The position numbers and the translations under genes are program-made. A stretch of DNA of 64,000 nt from NCBI GenBank assembly GCA_001314805.1, contig LJSY01000008.1:22985-86984 (forward strand), read 5' to 3'. This DNA is from Rhodobacteraceae bacterium HLUCCO18. GTDB taxonomy: Bacteria > Pseudomonadota > Alphaproteobacteria > Rhodobacterales > Rhodobacteraceae. The notes beneath the pieces are model-generated. The model saw only the letters and a list, made by a program, of their open reading frames with translations, was not told the origin of the DNA and ran no database searches. Positions 19,468 through 28,342 of the stretch are shown here, piece after piece; within the stretch, counting starts at the first letter, position 1; every line of letters starts with the position of its first letter.

Positions 19468-19947
19468 ATGGAAATGCACGCAACCCGCACCCTCGCCGCC
19501 GACCGCGCAGCGGTCTGGGCGGCCCTCAACGATGCCGAGGTCCTCAAGGCCTGCATCCCGGGTTGCGAAGAGCTGACCGGCAGCCCGGACGAGGGGTTCG
19601 AAGCCGTGGTCAAGCAGAAGGTCGGACCGGTCAAGGCCACCTTCAAGGGCCACGTCACCCTGTCGGACGTGGTCGAGGGTGAAAGCTACACGATCTCGGG
19701 CGAGGGCAAGGGCGGCGTGGCGGGCTTCGCCAAGGGCGGCGCCCAGGTGAACCTCAGCGATGCCGAGGGCGGCGGTACCGATCTGCACTACGACGTGGAG
19801 GCCAAGGTCGGCGGCAAGATCGCGCAGCTTGGCTCACGGCTGATCGACAGCTTCGCGCGCAAGATGGCCGACCAGTTCTTCGAACGCTTCGCGGCGCATG
19901 TGGAGGGCCGGACGGCAGAGGCCGGTGACAGCGACAGCGCCTCCTGA
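19468..19947 (+). CDS. CoxG/SRPBCC family protein
   Basis: 159 aa starting MEMHATRTLAADRAAVW behind a strong GGAGGA ribosome site. A START/SRPBCC fold is indicated by the family pattern: LNDAEVLKACIPGCEEL, a KVGPVKATFKGHVTLSD strand pair and YDVEAKVGGKIAQLGSRLIDSFARKMADQFF. CoxG relatives help recruit or mature molybdenum hydroxylases such as CO dehydrogenase at the membrane. No cox genes are in the window, so the partner is unknown. It follows pccR by 61 bp. Confidence 0.82.
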   Translation: MEMHATRTLAADRAAVWAALNDAEVLKACIPGCEELTGSPDEGFEAVVKQKVGPVKATFKGHVTLSDVVEGESYTISGEGKGGVAGFAKGGAQVNLSDAEGGGTDLHYDVEAKVGGKIAQLGSRLIDSFARKMADQFFERFAAHVEGRTAEAGDSDSAS

Positions 19948-19955
19948 TCCACCAT

Positions 19956-19976
19956 CGGGCCCGGAGATCGGGCCCG
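19956..19976. terminator. Hairpin between convergent genes
   Basis: CGGGCCCG (19956-19963) and CGGGCCCG (19969-19976) pair around a 5-base loop between the convergent CoxG-like and YdcH-like genes. No T-tract follows on the plus strand, so termination efficiency is uncertain. Confidence 0.45.
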
Positions 19977-20047
19977 AAAAGCGATGATATGGGAGAGGCG
20001 CACGCGCCCGCCGATGTCAGTGTCACGAGACGGGGCGTGTCGCGACC

Positions 20048-20287
20048 TCAGGCCTTGGCCAGCATGCCGGCGATCTCGTCCTTCAGGCGCATCCGCTCCT
20101 TGCGCATGGCCGTTTCGGCGAGTTGATCGCAAGGCTCCACCCCGGTCTCGGCACGATGCACCGCGCGGTTGATCTCGTGGTACTCGTCCATGAGCTTCGC
20201 GAAATGCGGGTTCGAGACCTTCAGCTCGTGGATCTTCTCGACATCCTGCGGGAAATCGTCAGCCAGTTCGTGCGGGGTGTGCGACAT
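20048..20287 (-). CDS. YdcH/DUF465 family small protein
   Basis: 79 aa from MSHTPHELADDF, with AGGAGG upstream. The sequence matches the DUF465 pattern: DVEKIHELKVSNPHFAKLMDEYHEINRAVHRAE, then a charged helix ending in RLKDEIAGMLAKA. It is predicted to be an all-helical coiled coil in the cytoplasm. Family function is unknown. Confidence 0.85.
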   Translation of the reverse strand: MSHTPHELADDFPQDVEKIHELKVSNPHFAKLMDEYHEINRAVHRAETGVEPCDQLAETAMRKERMRLKDEIAGMLAKA

Positions 20288-20395
20288 GCGCGGGCCTCCT
20301 GTGCGTGTCCGTTTGTCCTTGAGGCCGATCCTAGGACGCGGCGACGGCTCCCGGCCTTGAGCCAGATCAAGCGGCACCGCCGATGACAGCGCGCT

Positions 20396-21091
20396 CTACT
20401 CGGCGGCCGTCGTGATCCTGCCATCCCGCCAGGCCCGGGTCAGCGCTTCGGGCGCCAGCGCATGGGTCATCGGGATACCGTCGAACAGTTCCGGCTCCAC
20501 CTCGCCCAGACGCCCTGGGAAGGCGAGAACCGGCAGGCCGGCGGCGCGGGCGGCATCGGCGGCCACGGGCGTGTCGGCCACCACGACCGACCGCCCGGGT
20601 CCGACACCCAGCTTTTCCACCGCGAGCAGCATCGCCTCCGGATCGGGCGCCATGCGCGCGACATCCGATCGCAGGACCGCCACGTCGAAGGATATGCCGG
20701 CCCGCGCGCGCGCCGTGGCGCGCAAAAGCGCCGATACCGGCTGAAGCTCGGCGCGGCTGACGAGGGCGAGCTTCACGCCGCCACGCGCCGCCCACGCCAG
20801 CACGCGCGCCACGCCGGGGCGAAGCGGCACCTCCTCGGCCAGCATCGCGGCGAACAGACGCTGGTGCGTGGCGTCCAGCGCGTCGGCCTCCAGCACCTCG
20901 CCCAGATGCGCCGCGAAGCGCGCCGCAAGCTGCCTGTCGCCGCCCGGGCGCATCAGCTCGGCATAGGTGTCCCAGGACCAGTCCCATGGCACATCATGCA
21001 TCCGGAACGCCGCGTTCCACGCCGCGCGGTCCAGTTCCGCGCATTCGGCAAGACTGCCCATTCCTCCGAAAATAACCGCTTCCAAAGTCAT
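20396..21091 (-). CDS. HAD-superfamily protein lacking the catalytic Asp
   Basis: 231 aa. The start at 21091 has GGAGGGA five bases upstream. The overall layout is that of a CbbY/phosphoglycolate-type HAD phosphatase: a cap helix bundle after residue 15, RPGVARVLAWAARGGVKLALVSRAE (motif II Ser), MAPDPEAM in the motif III position and VVVADTPVAADAARAAG in motif IV. The N-terminal motif I, normally DxDGTL, reads IFGGMGSLAE, so both catalytic aspartates are replaced, and the motif III Lys is replaced too. It is therefore probably not a phosphatase. Its role is unknown; the gene looks intact and is not decaying. Confidence 0.75.
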   Translation of the reverse strand: MTLEAVIFGGMGSLAECAELDRAAWNAAFRMHDVPWDWSWDTYAELMRPGGDRQLAARFAAHLGEVLEADALDATHQRLFAAMLAEEVPLRPGVARVLAWAARGGVKLALVSRAELQPVSALLRATARARAGISFDVAVLRSDVARMAPDPEAMLLAVEKLGVGPGRSVVVADTPVAADAARAAGLPVLAFPGRLGEVEPELFDGIPMTHALAPEALTRAWRDGRITTAAE

Positions 21092-21212
21092 CAAATCCCT
21101 CCGCATGACCAAGCCAACGCAGACGTTTGTGACTCACAAGTGATCGGGGTTCCGTTTCCGCGCTGCAGCATGGCGCGTTGGGCGCAGGCTGGGCGATTGC
21201 CCGTGCCCCTGC

Positions 21213-22205
21213 TCAATTTCCGGGCGTGTCGCGCACGTCGCCCTGTTCGCGGGCATGGGCGGCGCCGGCGGCCCCGTAACCCGGTGTCGATCCCGCCGCG
21301 GCGACCCTGCGCCGCAGCCGCGCCTCCCGCAACGCGATGTAGCTGACCGATGCGATGATCATCGCGCCGCCGATGACGACGAAAAGGTCGACCGGCTCGG
21401 CGAAGACCAGTGCGCCAAGGAGGGTGGCCCAGACTAGTTGCAGAAAGGTCACGGGCTGCGTGACCGTCAACGGCGCGACCCGGAAGGCGAGCGTCATGGT
21501 GAAGTGCCCGGCCGTGGCGAAAACCGCCGTGACGAAAAGCCAGCCGAGGTCCTCCCAGCCCACCGGCACCCAGACGACGAACGCGATCGGCGACAGAAGG
21601 ACGGGCACGGTGACCGACAGCAGGAAAACGACGACCGCCGCCGGGACCTCGTCCGCGAGGATCTTGGTCACGATATAGCCAACGGCGAAGAAGCCCGCCG
21701 TGAACAGCATCGCGATATGGCCGGGGTCGAGGTCGCGGAAGCCGGGGCGCAGGATCACCATGGCCCCCGCCAGCGCGAAGACGATCGCCATCGCCCTGCG
21801 GACCGAGATGCGCTCTCCCAGGACAAGGACGGCCAGCACTGTCACATAGACCGGGTTGAGATAGTTCATCGCCGTGACTTCGGCGATGGGGATGCGGGTC
21901 ATGGCGTAGAACCAGCAGATCACGCCCAGCGCATGAACCAGCCCGCGCAGGCCCGAAAGCTTCAGGATGCGCGGCGTGAAATGGGCCGCACGCAGCGCCG
22001 GGATCATCGGCAGAAGGAACACCGCACCCAGGGCGTAGCGCAGGAAGGCGGCCTGCGCGGCGGGCACGTCGTCGCCCACCATCTTCACGCTGGCCGTGAC
22101 CGCGACGAAGCACAAGCCGGTCACGATCATCCAGACCACCCCTGCGATGGTCTGCGTTCCCGGGCGCGGCACAGCCCGTGACGTTGGCTCGGATGATCCG
22201 GACAT
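21213..22205 (-). CDS. EamA/DMT family transporter
   Basis: 330 aa with ten predicted membrane helices in two EamA repeats (IAGVVWMIVTGLCFVAVTAS ... LVLGERI, and IAMLFTAGFFAVGYIVTKI ... LLGALVFAEPV). These inner-membrane exporters handle amino acids, metabolites or drugs; the substrate is not readable. The C-terminal tail after the last helix is Arg/Ala-rich and cytoplasmic. It is 39 bp downstream of the LysE-type gene and probably co-transcribed. Confidence 0.87.
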   Translation of the reverse strand: MSGSSEPTSRAVPRPGTQTIAGVVWMIVTGLCFVAVTASVKMVGDDVPAAQAAFLRYALGAVFLLPMIPALRAAHFTPRILKLSGLRGLVHALGVICWFYAMTRIPIAEVTAMNYLNPVYVTVLAVLVLGERISVRRAMAIVFALAGAMVILRPGFRDLDPGHIAMLFTAGFFAVGYIVTKILADEVPAAVVVFLLSVTVPVLLSPIAFVVWVPVGWEDLGWLFVTAVFATAGHFTMTLAFRVAPLTVTQPVTFLQLVWATLLGALVFAEPVDLFVVIGGAMIIASVSYIALREARLRRRVAAAGSTPGYGAAGAAHAREQGDVRDTPGN

Positions 22206-22244
22206 GGCCCGCACCTGACCGGAAGACGCACCCGAGGGCAAGTG

Positions 22245-22850
22245 TCAGCCCCAGATCGCCAGTTTCGCCGCCAGTGCCAGCATGGTGACGCCCACGATCC
22301 CGTCCAGCACGCGCCACGCCGAGGGCCGCGCAAAGACCGGCGCGAGCCCCCGCGCGCCATAGCCCAGAAGCAGAAAGAAGAGGCAGGACGCGACCAATGC
22401 GCCCGCGCCGAAGGCCCAGCGCTCCGCGCCGTAGGTCGCGGCGACGGCCCCGATCAGACCCACCGTGTCGAGATAGACATGCGGATTGGCCCAGGTGAAC
22501 AGGAGCACCGTCCCCAGCGCCGCGCGCAGGCTCTGCGTGGCGGCACCTCCGGTGTCGAGCGCCTCGGTCGCGGTCCGGGCGACGTGGAGGCTGCGCAGCC
22601 CATAATACGCAAGGAACGCCACGCCGCCCCAGCGCATCGCCTCCAGTGCCCAGGGCGCGCGGGTGGCGATCGCCCCGAAACCGGCGACACCGGCGAAGAT
22701 CAGCACGCCCTCCGAGAGGCAGCACACGAGAACGACCGGCCCCACATGGAGCCGCCTGAGCCCCTGCCGCAGGACGAAGGCGTTCTGCGGCCCGATGGCG
22801 AGGATCAGCGAAAGCGACAGGGCGAACCCGGCGGCGAGGGCGGCGGTCAT
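22245..22850 (-). CDS. LysE/ArgO family amino acid exporter
   Basis: 201 aa with about six helices. The N-terminus has the LysE signature FALSLSLILAIGPQNAFVLRQGL, and later FTWANPHVYLDTVGLIG, which places it close to ArgO/LysE (basic amino acid export) rather than RhtB. The start at 22850 was chosen because the family begins directly before the first helix. Together with the EamA gene downstream it forms a two-exporter unit. Confidence 0.88.
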   Translation of the reverse strand: MTAALAAGFALSLSLILAIGPQNAFVLRQGLRRLHVGPVVLVCCLSEGVLIFAGVAGFGAIATRAPWALEAMRWGGVAFLAYYGLRSLHVARTATEALDTGGAATQSLRAALGTVLLFTWANPHVYLDTVGLIGAVAATYGAERWAFGAGALVASCLFFLLLGYGARGLAPVFARPSAWRVLDGIVGVTMLALAAKLAIWG

Positions 22851-22976
22851 TGCGAGCGTCCGATGGTGTCGGGCCGCCTCAATCCGCGATCCGCCGCGCG
22901 ATGCCAAGCGGGAAGCCGACGGTCATCGGCGCTGCGCGCGCATCCCATGCCACCGAAAGGCGCGCAAAAAACCGCC

Positions 22977-23005
22977 TGCCCCTTCCTCTGGTCGAAAATA
23001 TCCCC
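22977..23005 (-). repeat. Dispersed intergenic repeat, copy A
   Basis: On the minus strand it reads GGGGATATTTTCGACCAGAG then GAAGGGGCA, preceded by a GC-rich hairpin region (23006-23055) directly after the yebC stop. It matches copy B (25833-25861) at nearly every base, and copy C near 50654-50690 is a diverged relative. All three follow the 3' end of a gene in the same orientation. Nothing else is seen in the 22851-23064 gap. Confidence 0.6.
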
Positions 23006-23064
23006 CGCGCGGAGCGCACCGGCGCCGGCGCGGGGCTGCCGGCCCCGGGACGGCGCCTCCCGCG

Positions 23065-23811
23065 TCATGCCGAGAGCTGTTCCATCACCTCGTCGGAAAT
23101 CTCGAAATTCGCCGTCACCGTCTGGATGTCGTCGTCATCCTCCAGCGCGTCGATGAGCTTCAGAAGTTTCTGCGCATCCTCCAGGCCAAGCTCCGTCGTG
23201 GTGGTCGGGCGCCAGACGAGCTTGGTGCTCTCGCTTTCGCCGAGCGTGGCCTCGAGCGCGGTGGACACATCGCCCAGATCGGTGTCCGCACACCAGATCA
23301 CATGCCCGTCCTCACCGCTTTCCACATCCTCCGCGCCCGCCTCGATGGCGGCCATCATCATGGTATCGGCGTCGCCCGCATCGGCCGGGTAGCTCACCTG
23401 CCCCTTGCGTTCGAACATGAAGGCGACCGAGCCGGTCTCCCCGAGGTTTCCGCCATGCTTGCCGAAGGTCGAGCGCACGGTCGAGGCGGTGCGGTTGCGG
23501 TTGTCGGTCATCGCCTCGACGATCACCGCGACCCCGTTCGGCCCGTAGCCCTCGTACCGGATTTCCTCGTAATTCTCGCCCTCGCCGCCCATCGCCTTCT
23601 TGATCGCGCGCTCGATCACGTCCTTGGGCACTGAACTCGACTTGGCCTCCTTGACGGCCATGCGCAGGCGCGGGTTCTTGTCGGGGTCGGGATCGCCCAT
23701 CTTGGCGGCGACGGTGATTTCCTTGGCCAGTTTCGAGAACAGCTTGGAGCGCGCCGCGTCCTGCCGTCCCTTGCGGTGCTGGATGTTCGCCCATTTCGAA
23801 TGGCCCGCCAT
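23065..23811 (-). CDS. yebC: YebC/PmpR family transcriptional/translation factor
   Basis: 248 aa beginning [23 protein letters not shown], the near-invariant YebC start, with [24 protein letters not shown] and the [21 protein letters not shown] signature. All three TACO1-like domains are present. Family members have been described as DNA-binding regulators and more recently as ribosome-associated factors easing translation of proline stretches. It stands alone and is followed by the copy A repeat. Confidence 0.95.
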   Translation of the reverse strand: MAGHSKWANIQHRKGRQDAARSKLFSKLAKEITVAAKMGDPDPDKNPRLRMAVKEAKSSSVPKDVIERAIKKAMGGEGENYEEIRYEGYGPNGVAVIVEAMTDNRNRTASTVRSTFGKHGGNLGETGSVAFMFERKGQVSYPADAGDADTMMMAAIEAGAEDVESGEDGHVIWCADTDLGDVSTALEATLGESESTKLVWRPTTTTELGLEDAQKLLKLIDALEDDDDIQTVTANFEISDEVMEQLSA

Positions 23812-23999
23812 GGGATGCCTCGTGTCTCATGTCTCCGATTGGAGCCGTGTCTATAGCAGGCCGCGGGGTGCGGCAATACGGGCCGCCGGCCTGATGCCGC
23901 CCGGTCCGGCAAACCCATCCGACGACGGCCGGGCGGCAGGCCGAACCCCGCGTTTTCGCGGCTTTCGGATCGGGCACGGGGGCACTAGGGTCGGGGCCC

Positions 24000-25772
24000 A
24001 TGACACAGGATCAGATCCACCTTTTCGCGCTTTACGGCGGTCTGTTCGGGCTCCTTCTCTGGGGACGGTACCGCTACGACATGGTCGCCTTCGGGACGCT
24101 GCTTCTCGCGGTCATCCTGGGCCTCGTGCCGGCCAGGGACGCGTTTGCGGGCTTCGGCCACCCGGCGGTCGTGGTCGTGGCGCTGGTGCTGGTGATCTCG
24201 GCGGGGCTCGTGCGGTCGGGCGCTGTGCTTCTGATCACGCGGACGCTGGTCGATGCCTCGCGCAGTCTGGGCACGCATATCGCCATCATGGGCGGGATCG
24301 CCGGCGTCATGTCGGCCTTCATGAACAACGTCGCGGCGCTGGCGCTTCTGATGCCCGTCGATATCGAGATCGCGCGGAAGGCCGGTCGCAGCCCCAGCCT
24401 CAGCCTCATGCCGCTCAGCTTCGCGACCATACTGGGCGGCATGGCCACGCTGATCGGCACGCCGCCGAACATCATCATCGCCACCTTCCGGGGCGACGCG
24501 CTGGGAGAGTCCTTCGCCATGTTCGATTTCGCGCCGGTCGGCGCGGTGGCGGCAATCTCGGGCCTTCTCTTCGTCGCGCTGATCGGCTGGCGGCTGATCC
24601 CGACCCGCGATTCCGGCGTGGGCGTCGATCCATTGGCCGGGCTCGAGCCCTATCTCGCCGAATTGCGCGTGCCCGAAGACGGAAAGCTCGTCGGCACGCG
24701 GCTGCATGAGCTCGAGACGGCCGCGGCCAAGGCGGACGTGGCCGTGATCGGCGTGATCCGCGACGGGCGGCGGCGCTACGGCACCGGCCGGAACCTGAAG
24801 CTTGCGGCAGGCGACATCCTCGTTCTCAAGGCCGCCCCGGCCGGGCTGGACGAGTTCCGTGTCGACCAGGGCCTCGAGACGCCCACGGGCAAAAGCGGCG
24901 CCAAGGCGGTGGATGACGGCGTCACGCTGGTCGAGGCCGTCGTGCCGGAAGGCGCACGCATCGCCGGCAAGACGGTGGAGGCCGTGGGCATCGCCTGGCG
25001 GCAGAACACGACGCTGATGGGGATCGCGCGGAAGGGACGGCGGATCGACCGGTCCCTGCGCAAGACCGTGATCGAACCGGGCGACATCCTGCTGTTGCTG
25101 GTCCCCGAGGACCGGGCCGAGGACGTGGTGGGCTGGCTCGGCGGAATGCCGCTGGCCGATCGGGGCCTGTCGGTGACGAAGGAGACCAAGATATGGGCGG
25201 CGATCGCGGTCTTCGCCGGGGCCGTTGCCCTCGCCGCGCTGGGCGTGCTCGAGCTGACGGTGGCGCTGGGCGTGGTGGCGCTGGCCTTCGTGGCCATGCG
25301 GGTCGTACCGCTGTCGGAGTTTTACGACCGGATCGAGTGGCCGGTCGTGGTGCTTCTGGGCTCCATGATCCCGTTGGGCGCGGCGCTGGAGGCGTCGGGG
25401 GGCACCGCGCTGATCGCCGACGGGATCGTGACGCTGACCCATGGCTGGCCGACCTGGGCGGTCCTCGCCGCGCTGATGGCGGTGACCATGACCCTGTCGG
25501 ACGTCCTCGAGAACACCGCCACGGCCATCGTGGCGGCACCGGTGGCGATCATCATTTCCGAGCGTCTGTCGGTCAACCCCGACACTTTCCTGATGGCGGT
25601 GGCCGTCGCCGCCTCGGCGGCGTTCCTGACGCCCATCGGTCACAAGAACAACACGCTGGTGCTCGGACCCGGCGGCTATAGATTCGGGGATTACTGGCGC
25701 ATGGGATTGCCGCTGGAGATCCTGATCATCGCGGTCTCGGTCCCGGCGCTTCTGGTGTTCTGGCCGCTGTGA
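24000..25772 (+). CDS. SLC13-type transporter with two RCK_C domains (1)
   Basis: 590 aa. The membrane halves (residues about 5-200 and 395-590) flank a soluble centre with two TrkA-C/RCK_C domains (about 215-300 and 305-385: LRVPEDGKLVGTRL and AVVPEGARIAGKTV). Each half has the SLC13/CitMHS re-entrant signatures: MNNVAALALLMPV with GTPPN, and ENTATAIVAAPVAI with TPIGHKNNTLVLGPGGY. Such proteins import di/tricarboxylates or sulfate with Na+. The C-terminal tail sits in front of repeat copy B. A paralogue is encoded convergently at 26446-28227. Confidence 0.88.
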   Translation: MTQDQIHLFALYGGLFGLLLWGRYRYDMVAFGTLLLAVILGLVPARDAFAGFGHPAVVVVALVLVISAGLVRSGAVLLITRTLVDASRSLGTHIAIMGGIAGVMSAFMNNVAALALLMPVDIEIARKAGRSPSLSLMPLSFATILGGMATLIGTPPNIIIATFRGDALGESFAMFDFAPVGAVAAISGLLFVALIGWRLIPTRDSGVGVDPLAGLEPYLAELRVPEDGKLVGTRLHELETAAAKADVAVIGVIRDGRRRYGTGRNLKLAAGDILVLKAAPAGLDEFRVDQGLETPTGKSGAKAVDDGVTLVEAVVPEGARIAGKTVEAVGIAWRQNTTLMGIARKGRRIDRSLRKTVIEPGDILLLLVPEDRAEDVVGWLGGMPLADRGLSVTKETKIWAAIAVFAGAVALAALGVLELTVALGVVALAFVAMRVVPLSEFYDRIEWPVVVLLGSMIPLGAALEASGGTALIADGIVTLTHGWPTWAVLAALMAVTMTLSDVLENTATAIVAAPVAIIISERLSVNPDTFLMAVAVAASAAFLTPIGHKNNTLVLGPGGYRFGDYWRMGLPLEILIIAVSVPALLVFWPL

Positions 25773-25832
25773 CGCCTGCAGGTGGAGCGGCGGCCCGGGG
25801 CATCGAGCCCCGCACCGCCGCGGGCCTCCGGC

Positions 25833-25861
25833 GGGGATATTTCAGACCAGAGGAAGGGGCA
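25833..25861 (+). repeat. Dispersed intergenic repeat, copy B
   Basis: GGGGATATTTCAGACCAGAG then GAAGGGGCA, 60 bp after the SLC13 stop, preceded by a GC-rich inverted repeat (GCGGCGGCCC...CCGCACCGCCGCGGGCC). Same orientation relative to the upstream gene as copy A. The remaining 25862-26004 shows nothing recognisable. Confidence 0.6.
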
Positions 25862-26004
25862 TTCACGCGCCATTAATCATGATGTCGCAAGGTCTGGGCG
25901 CGGTACAGGCTGGGCAGCCGATGACCGCACCAGGGGAAGGCGCCCGGGTCCTCCGTATCGGACGGCTCGGGCGCTTGACTTCAGGCGCCGGCTGCGTGGC
26001 GGGA

Positions 26005-26424
26005 TCAGTCGTCGTCGCGTTCCGGGGGCGACGCGAAAAGCCAGCGGCGTCCGTCGGGCGCGCTGATCTCGACCTCTGCCGCGGGTGCGATGGCGTCCCC
26101 CAGACCGACGGCGCCGAAAACCTCCTCGAAGACCAGACGAAGCGGGTTCAGCCCCGCATCCGCCGTGACCCGGTAGGCCAGCGGCACCGTACAATCGCCG
26201 AGTTCTCCCGAGCCGGACACGAGGACCTGGCCACTCGCGCCGCGCGTCGCGGCCACGGGCCCGGTACAGCGCGTGTTGTCCGAAAGCCGCACCGAAAGCT
26301 CCGACCGGTCCAGCGAGACCTCCACCGGGCGCGGCTGGCCGATGGCGACGCAGCCCGTCACGGTCACGACGGCCAGCATGATGACGGCGTCGGGAAGCTT
26401 GTCTCGGAGGCGGCGGAGGGCCAT
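26005..26424 (-). CDS. Putative lipoprotein
   Basis: 139 aa with a lipoprotein signal (VVTVTGC, Cys at residue 25), followed by a beta-rich exported domain with two further Cys (NTRCTGPVAAT and ELGDCTVPLAYR) that could form a disulfide, ending in ERDDD. It lies 21 bp after the stop of the SLC13 gene upstream on the same strand, so it is probably the last gene of that transcript. No family is recognised. Confidence 0.75.
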   Translation of the reverse strand: MALRRLRDKLPDAVIMLAVVTVTGCVAIGQPRPVEVSLDRSELSVRLSDNTRCTGPVAATRGASGQVLVSGSGELGDCTVPLAYRVTADAGLNPLRLVFEEVFGAVGLGDAIAPAAEVEISAPDGRRWLFASPPERDDD

Positions 26425-26445
26425 CGGGGGGGTTTCTTTCTCGGG

Positions 26446-28227
26446 CTACAGGGGAAAGATAAGCGGGATCGCAAGGCAGACCACAACCCCCAGCGAAATG
26501 TTGAGCGGAATGCCCACCCGCATGAAGTCGGTGAACTTGTAGCCGCCCGGCCCGTAGACCAGCATGTTCGTCTGGTAGCCGATGGGCGTGGCGAAGCAGG
26601 CCGAGGCCGCGACCATCACCGCCACGAGGAGGGGCCGCACATCGACGCCGGTGGCCTCGGCCAGCGCGATGGTGATGGGCGCCATGATCACCGCGATGGC
26701 GTTGTTGGATACAAGCTCGGTCATCACCGAGGTGATGAAATAGACTGCCCAGACCAGCAGCACCGGGGGAAGGCCCTCGAGCGTGGGCGCCATGGTGCCC
26801 ACGACCAGCGCGACCGCGCCCGTGTGATCGAGCGCCGCGCCCACTGCCAGCATCGCGAAGATCAGCGCGAGCAGGCGCCCGTCGACGAAGGAGAACGCCT
26901 CGTCCGCGTCGATACAGCCGGTGAGCAGCACCACGGCGACCGCGACGATGCCAAGCGGCAGGATGGGGGCCACGTTGAACGCGGCGAGGATCACGATGCC
27001 CGCCATGGCCGCGATCGCGATGGGGGATTTGCCCCGGCGGTAGGCGCGCTCGGACGGGGCGGAAACATCGACCAGTTCCATGTCCGCCGCCAGCCGCTGG
27101 ATATCCTCCGGCGCGCCCTCCAAGAGCAGCGTGTCGCCGACGCGCACCACGAGGTCATCGAGCTGGCGGCCGATATTCTGGCTCCGGCGATGCACGGCCA
27201 GCGGGTAGACGCCGTAGCGCCGTCTGAGGCGCAGATCGCCAAGGCGGCGGCCGACCATGCGCGCGCCCGGCGTGATCAGCACCTCGACGGTCGCGGTGCG
27301 CACCTGGCTGAGCTTGTCGACGGTCTTGAGCTCCTTCGATTGCTGCAGGCCCAGAACCTCGGCCATTTCGGTGCGCAGCACGAGCCGGTCGCCCTGTTCG
27401 AGCTCCACCCCCGTCATGTCGCGGCGGAGCGACGCGTCGCCCCTCAGCACGTCGATCAGGCGCACCCCGTCGCGCTTGAACAGCTCCACCTCGTTGACGT
27501 TGCGCCCGATGAGCGTCGAGCCCTCGGGCACCGCCACCTCGGTGAAGAATTTCGCCCGGGACCGCCCGCCGCCCAGCATCGCCGCCATCGAGGTCCGGTC
27601 CGGCAGAAGGCGTCGGCCGAAGAAATAGAGGTAGGTCATGCCCCAGGCCACGACGATCAGGCCGATGGGCGTGATCTCGAAGATGCCGAAGGGCTCGAAA
27701 CCGCGTGTGCGCGCGACACCGTCCACGAGAAGATTGGTGGAGGTCCCGATCAGCGTGAGCGTGCCACCCATGATCGCGGCGTAGCTCAGCGGGATCAGGT
27801 ATTTCGACGGCAGGCGGCCGACGATGCGCGCGATCTGCACGAAGACCGGGATCATCACGACCACGATCGGCGTGTTGTTCATGAAGGCCGAGGCCAAGAT
27901 CACGAGGCCGAGCAACATCGCCATGGCGCGTCTGGGATTGGACTTCGCCACCGCCTCGGCCTGCTTGATCAGACCGTTGAGCGCGCCCGTCCGCACCAGC
28001 GCGCCCATCACGATGAACATCGCCGCGATGGTCCATGGCGCGGGGTTGGACAGCACGTCGAGCGCCGCGTCGTAGGGCAGGAGACCGAGGACCAGCATCA
28101 GGCTTACCGTCGCGATGGCGACGACCTCGGTGGGCCAGCGTTCGGCCAGGAAAAGCGCGAACATGAGCGCCACGAGGCAGAGCGCGAGCACGCCTTCGCC
28201 GGTCTGTGACAGGTTGAGATCCAACAT
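26446..28227 (-). CDS. SLC13-type transporter with two RCK_C domains (2)
   Basis: 593 aa from MLDLNLSQTG; GAGGG sits six bases before this ATG, while the ATG at 28233 is too close to it. Architecture is as in the gene at 24000: helices, two central RCK_C domains (about 205-290 and 300-385), helices. Signatures are MNNTPIVVVMIPV with TSTNLL, and SNNAIAVIMAPITI with TPIGYQTNMLVYGPGGYKF. The substrate loop TSTNL (against TPPNI in the paralogue) suggests a different substrate. Inner-membrane Na+-coupled anion uptake is likely. Confidence 0.88.
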   Translation of the reverse strand: MLDLNLSQTGEGVLALCLVALMFALFLAERWPTEVVAIATVSLMLVLGLLPYDAALDVLSNPAPWTIAAMFIVMGALVRTGALNGLIKQAEAVAKSNPRRAMAMLLGLVILASAFMNNTPIVVVMIPVFVQIARIVGRLPSKYLIPLSYAAIMGGTLTLIGTSTNLLVDGVARTRGFEPFGIFEITPIGLIVVAWGMTYLYFFGRRLLPDRTSMAAMLGGGRSRAKFFTEVAVPEGSTLIGRNVNEVELFKRDGVRLIDVLRGDASLRRDMTGVELEQGDRLVLRTEMAEVLGLQQSKELKTVDKLSQVRTATVEVLITPGARMVGRRLGDLRLRRRYGVYPLAVHRRSQNIGRQLDDLVVRVGDTLLLEGAPEDIQRLAADMELVDVSAPSERAYRRGKSPIAIAAMAGIVILAAFNVAPILPLGIVAVAVVLLTGCIDADEAFSFVDGRLLALIFAMLAVGAALDHTGAVALVVGTMAPTLEGLPPVLLVWAVYFITSVMTELVSNNAIAVIMAPITIALAEATGVDVRPLLVAVMVAASACFATPIGYQTNMLVYGPGGYKFTDFMRVGIPLNISLGVVVCLAIPLIFPL

Positions 28228-28342
28228 CCGCATCCCTCGGCTTAGGCAGGGCTCATCCCCTTCGCCGGCGGGCATCATCACCGAGTGCCGCGCCTCCCGC
28301 AAGCGATGTCTTGTGCCGCTTGCCCCGGTGTCGGAGCGCGGC

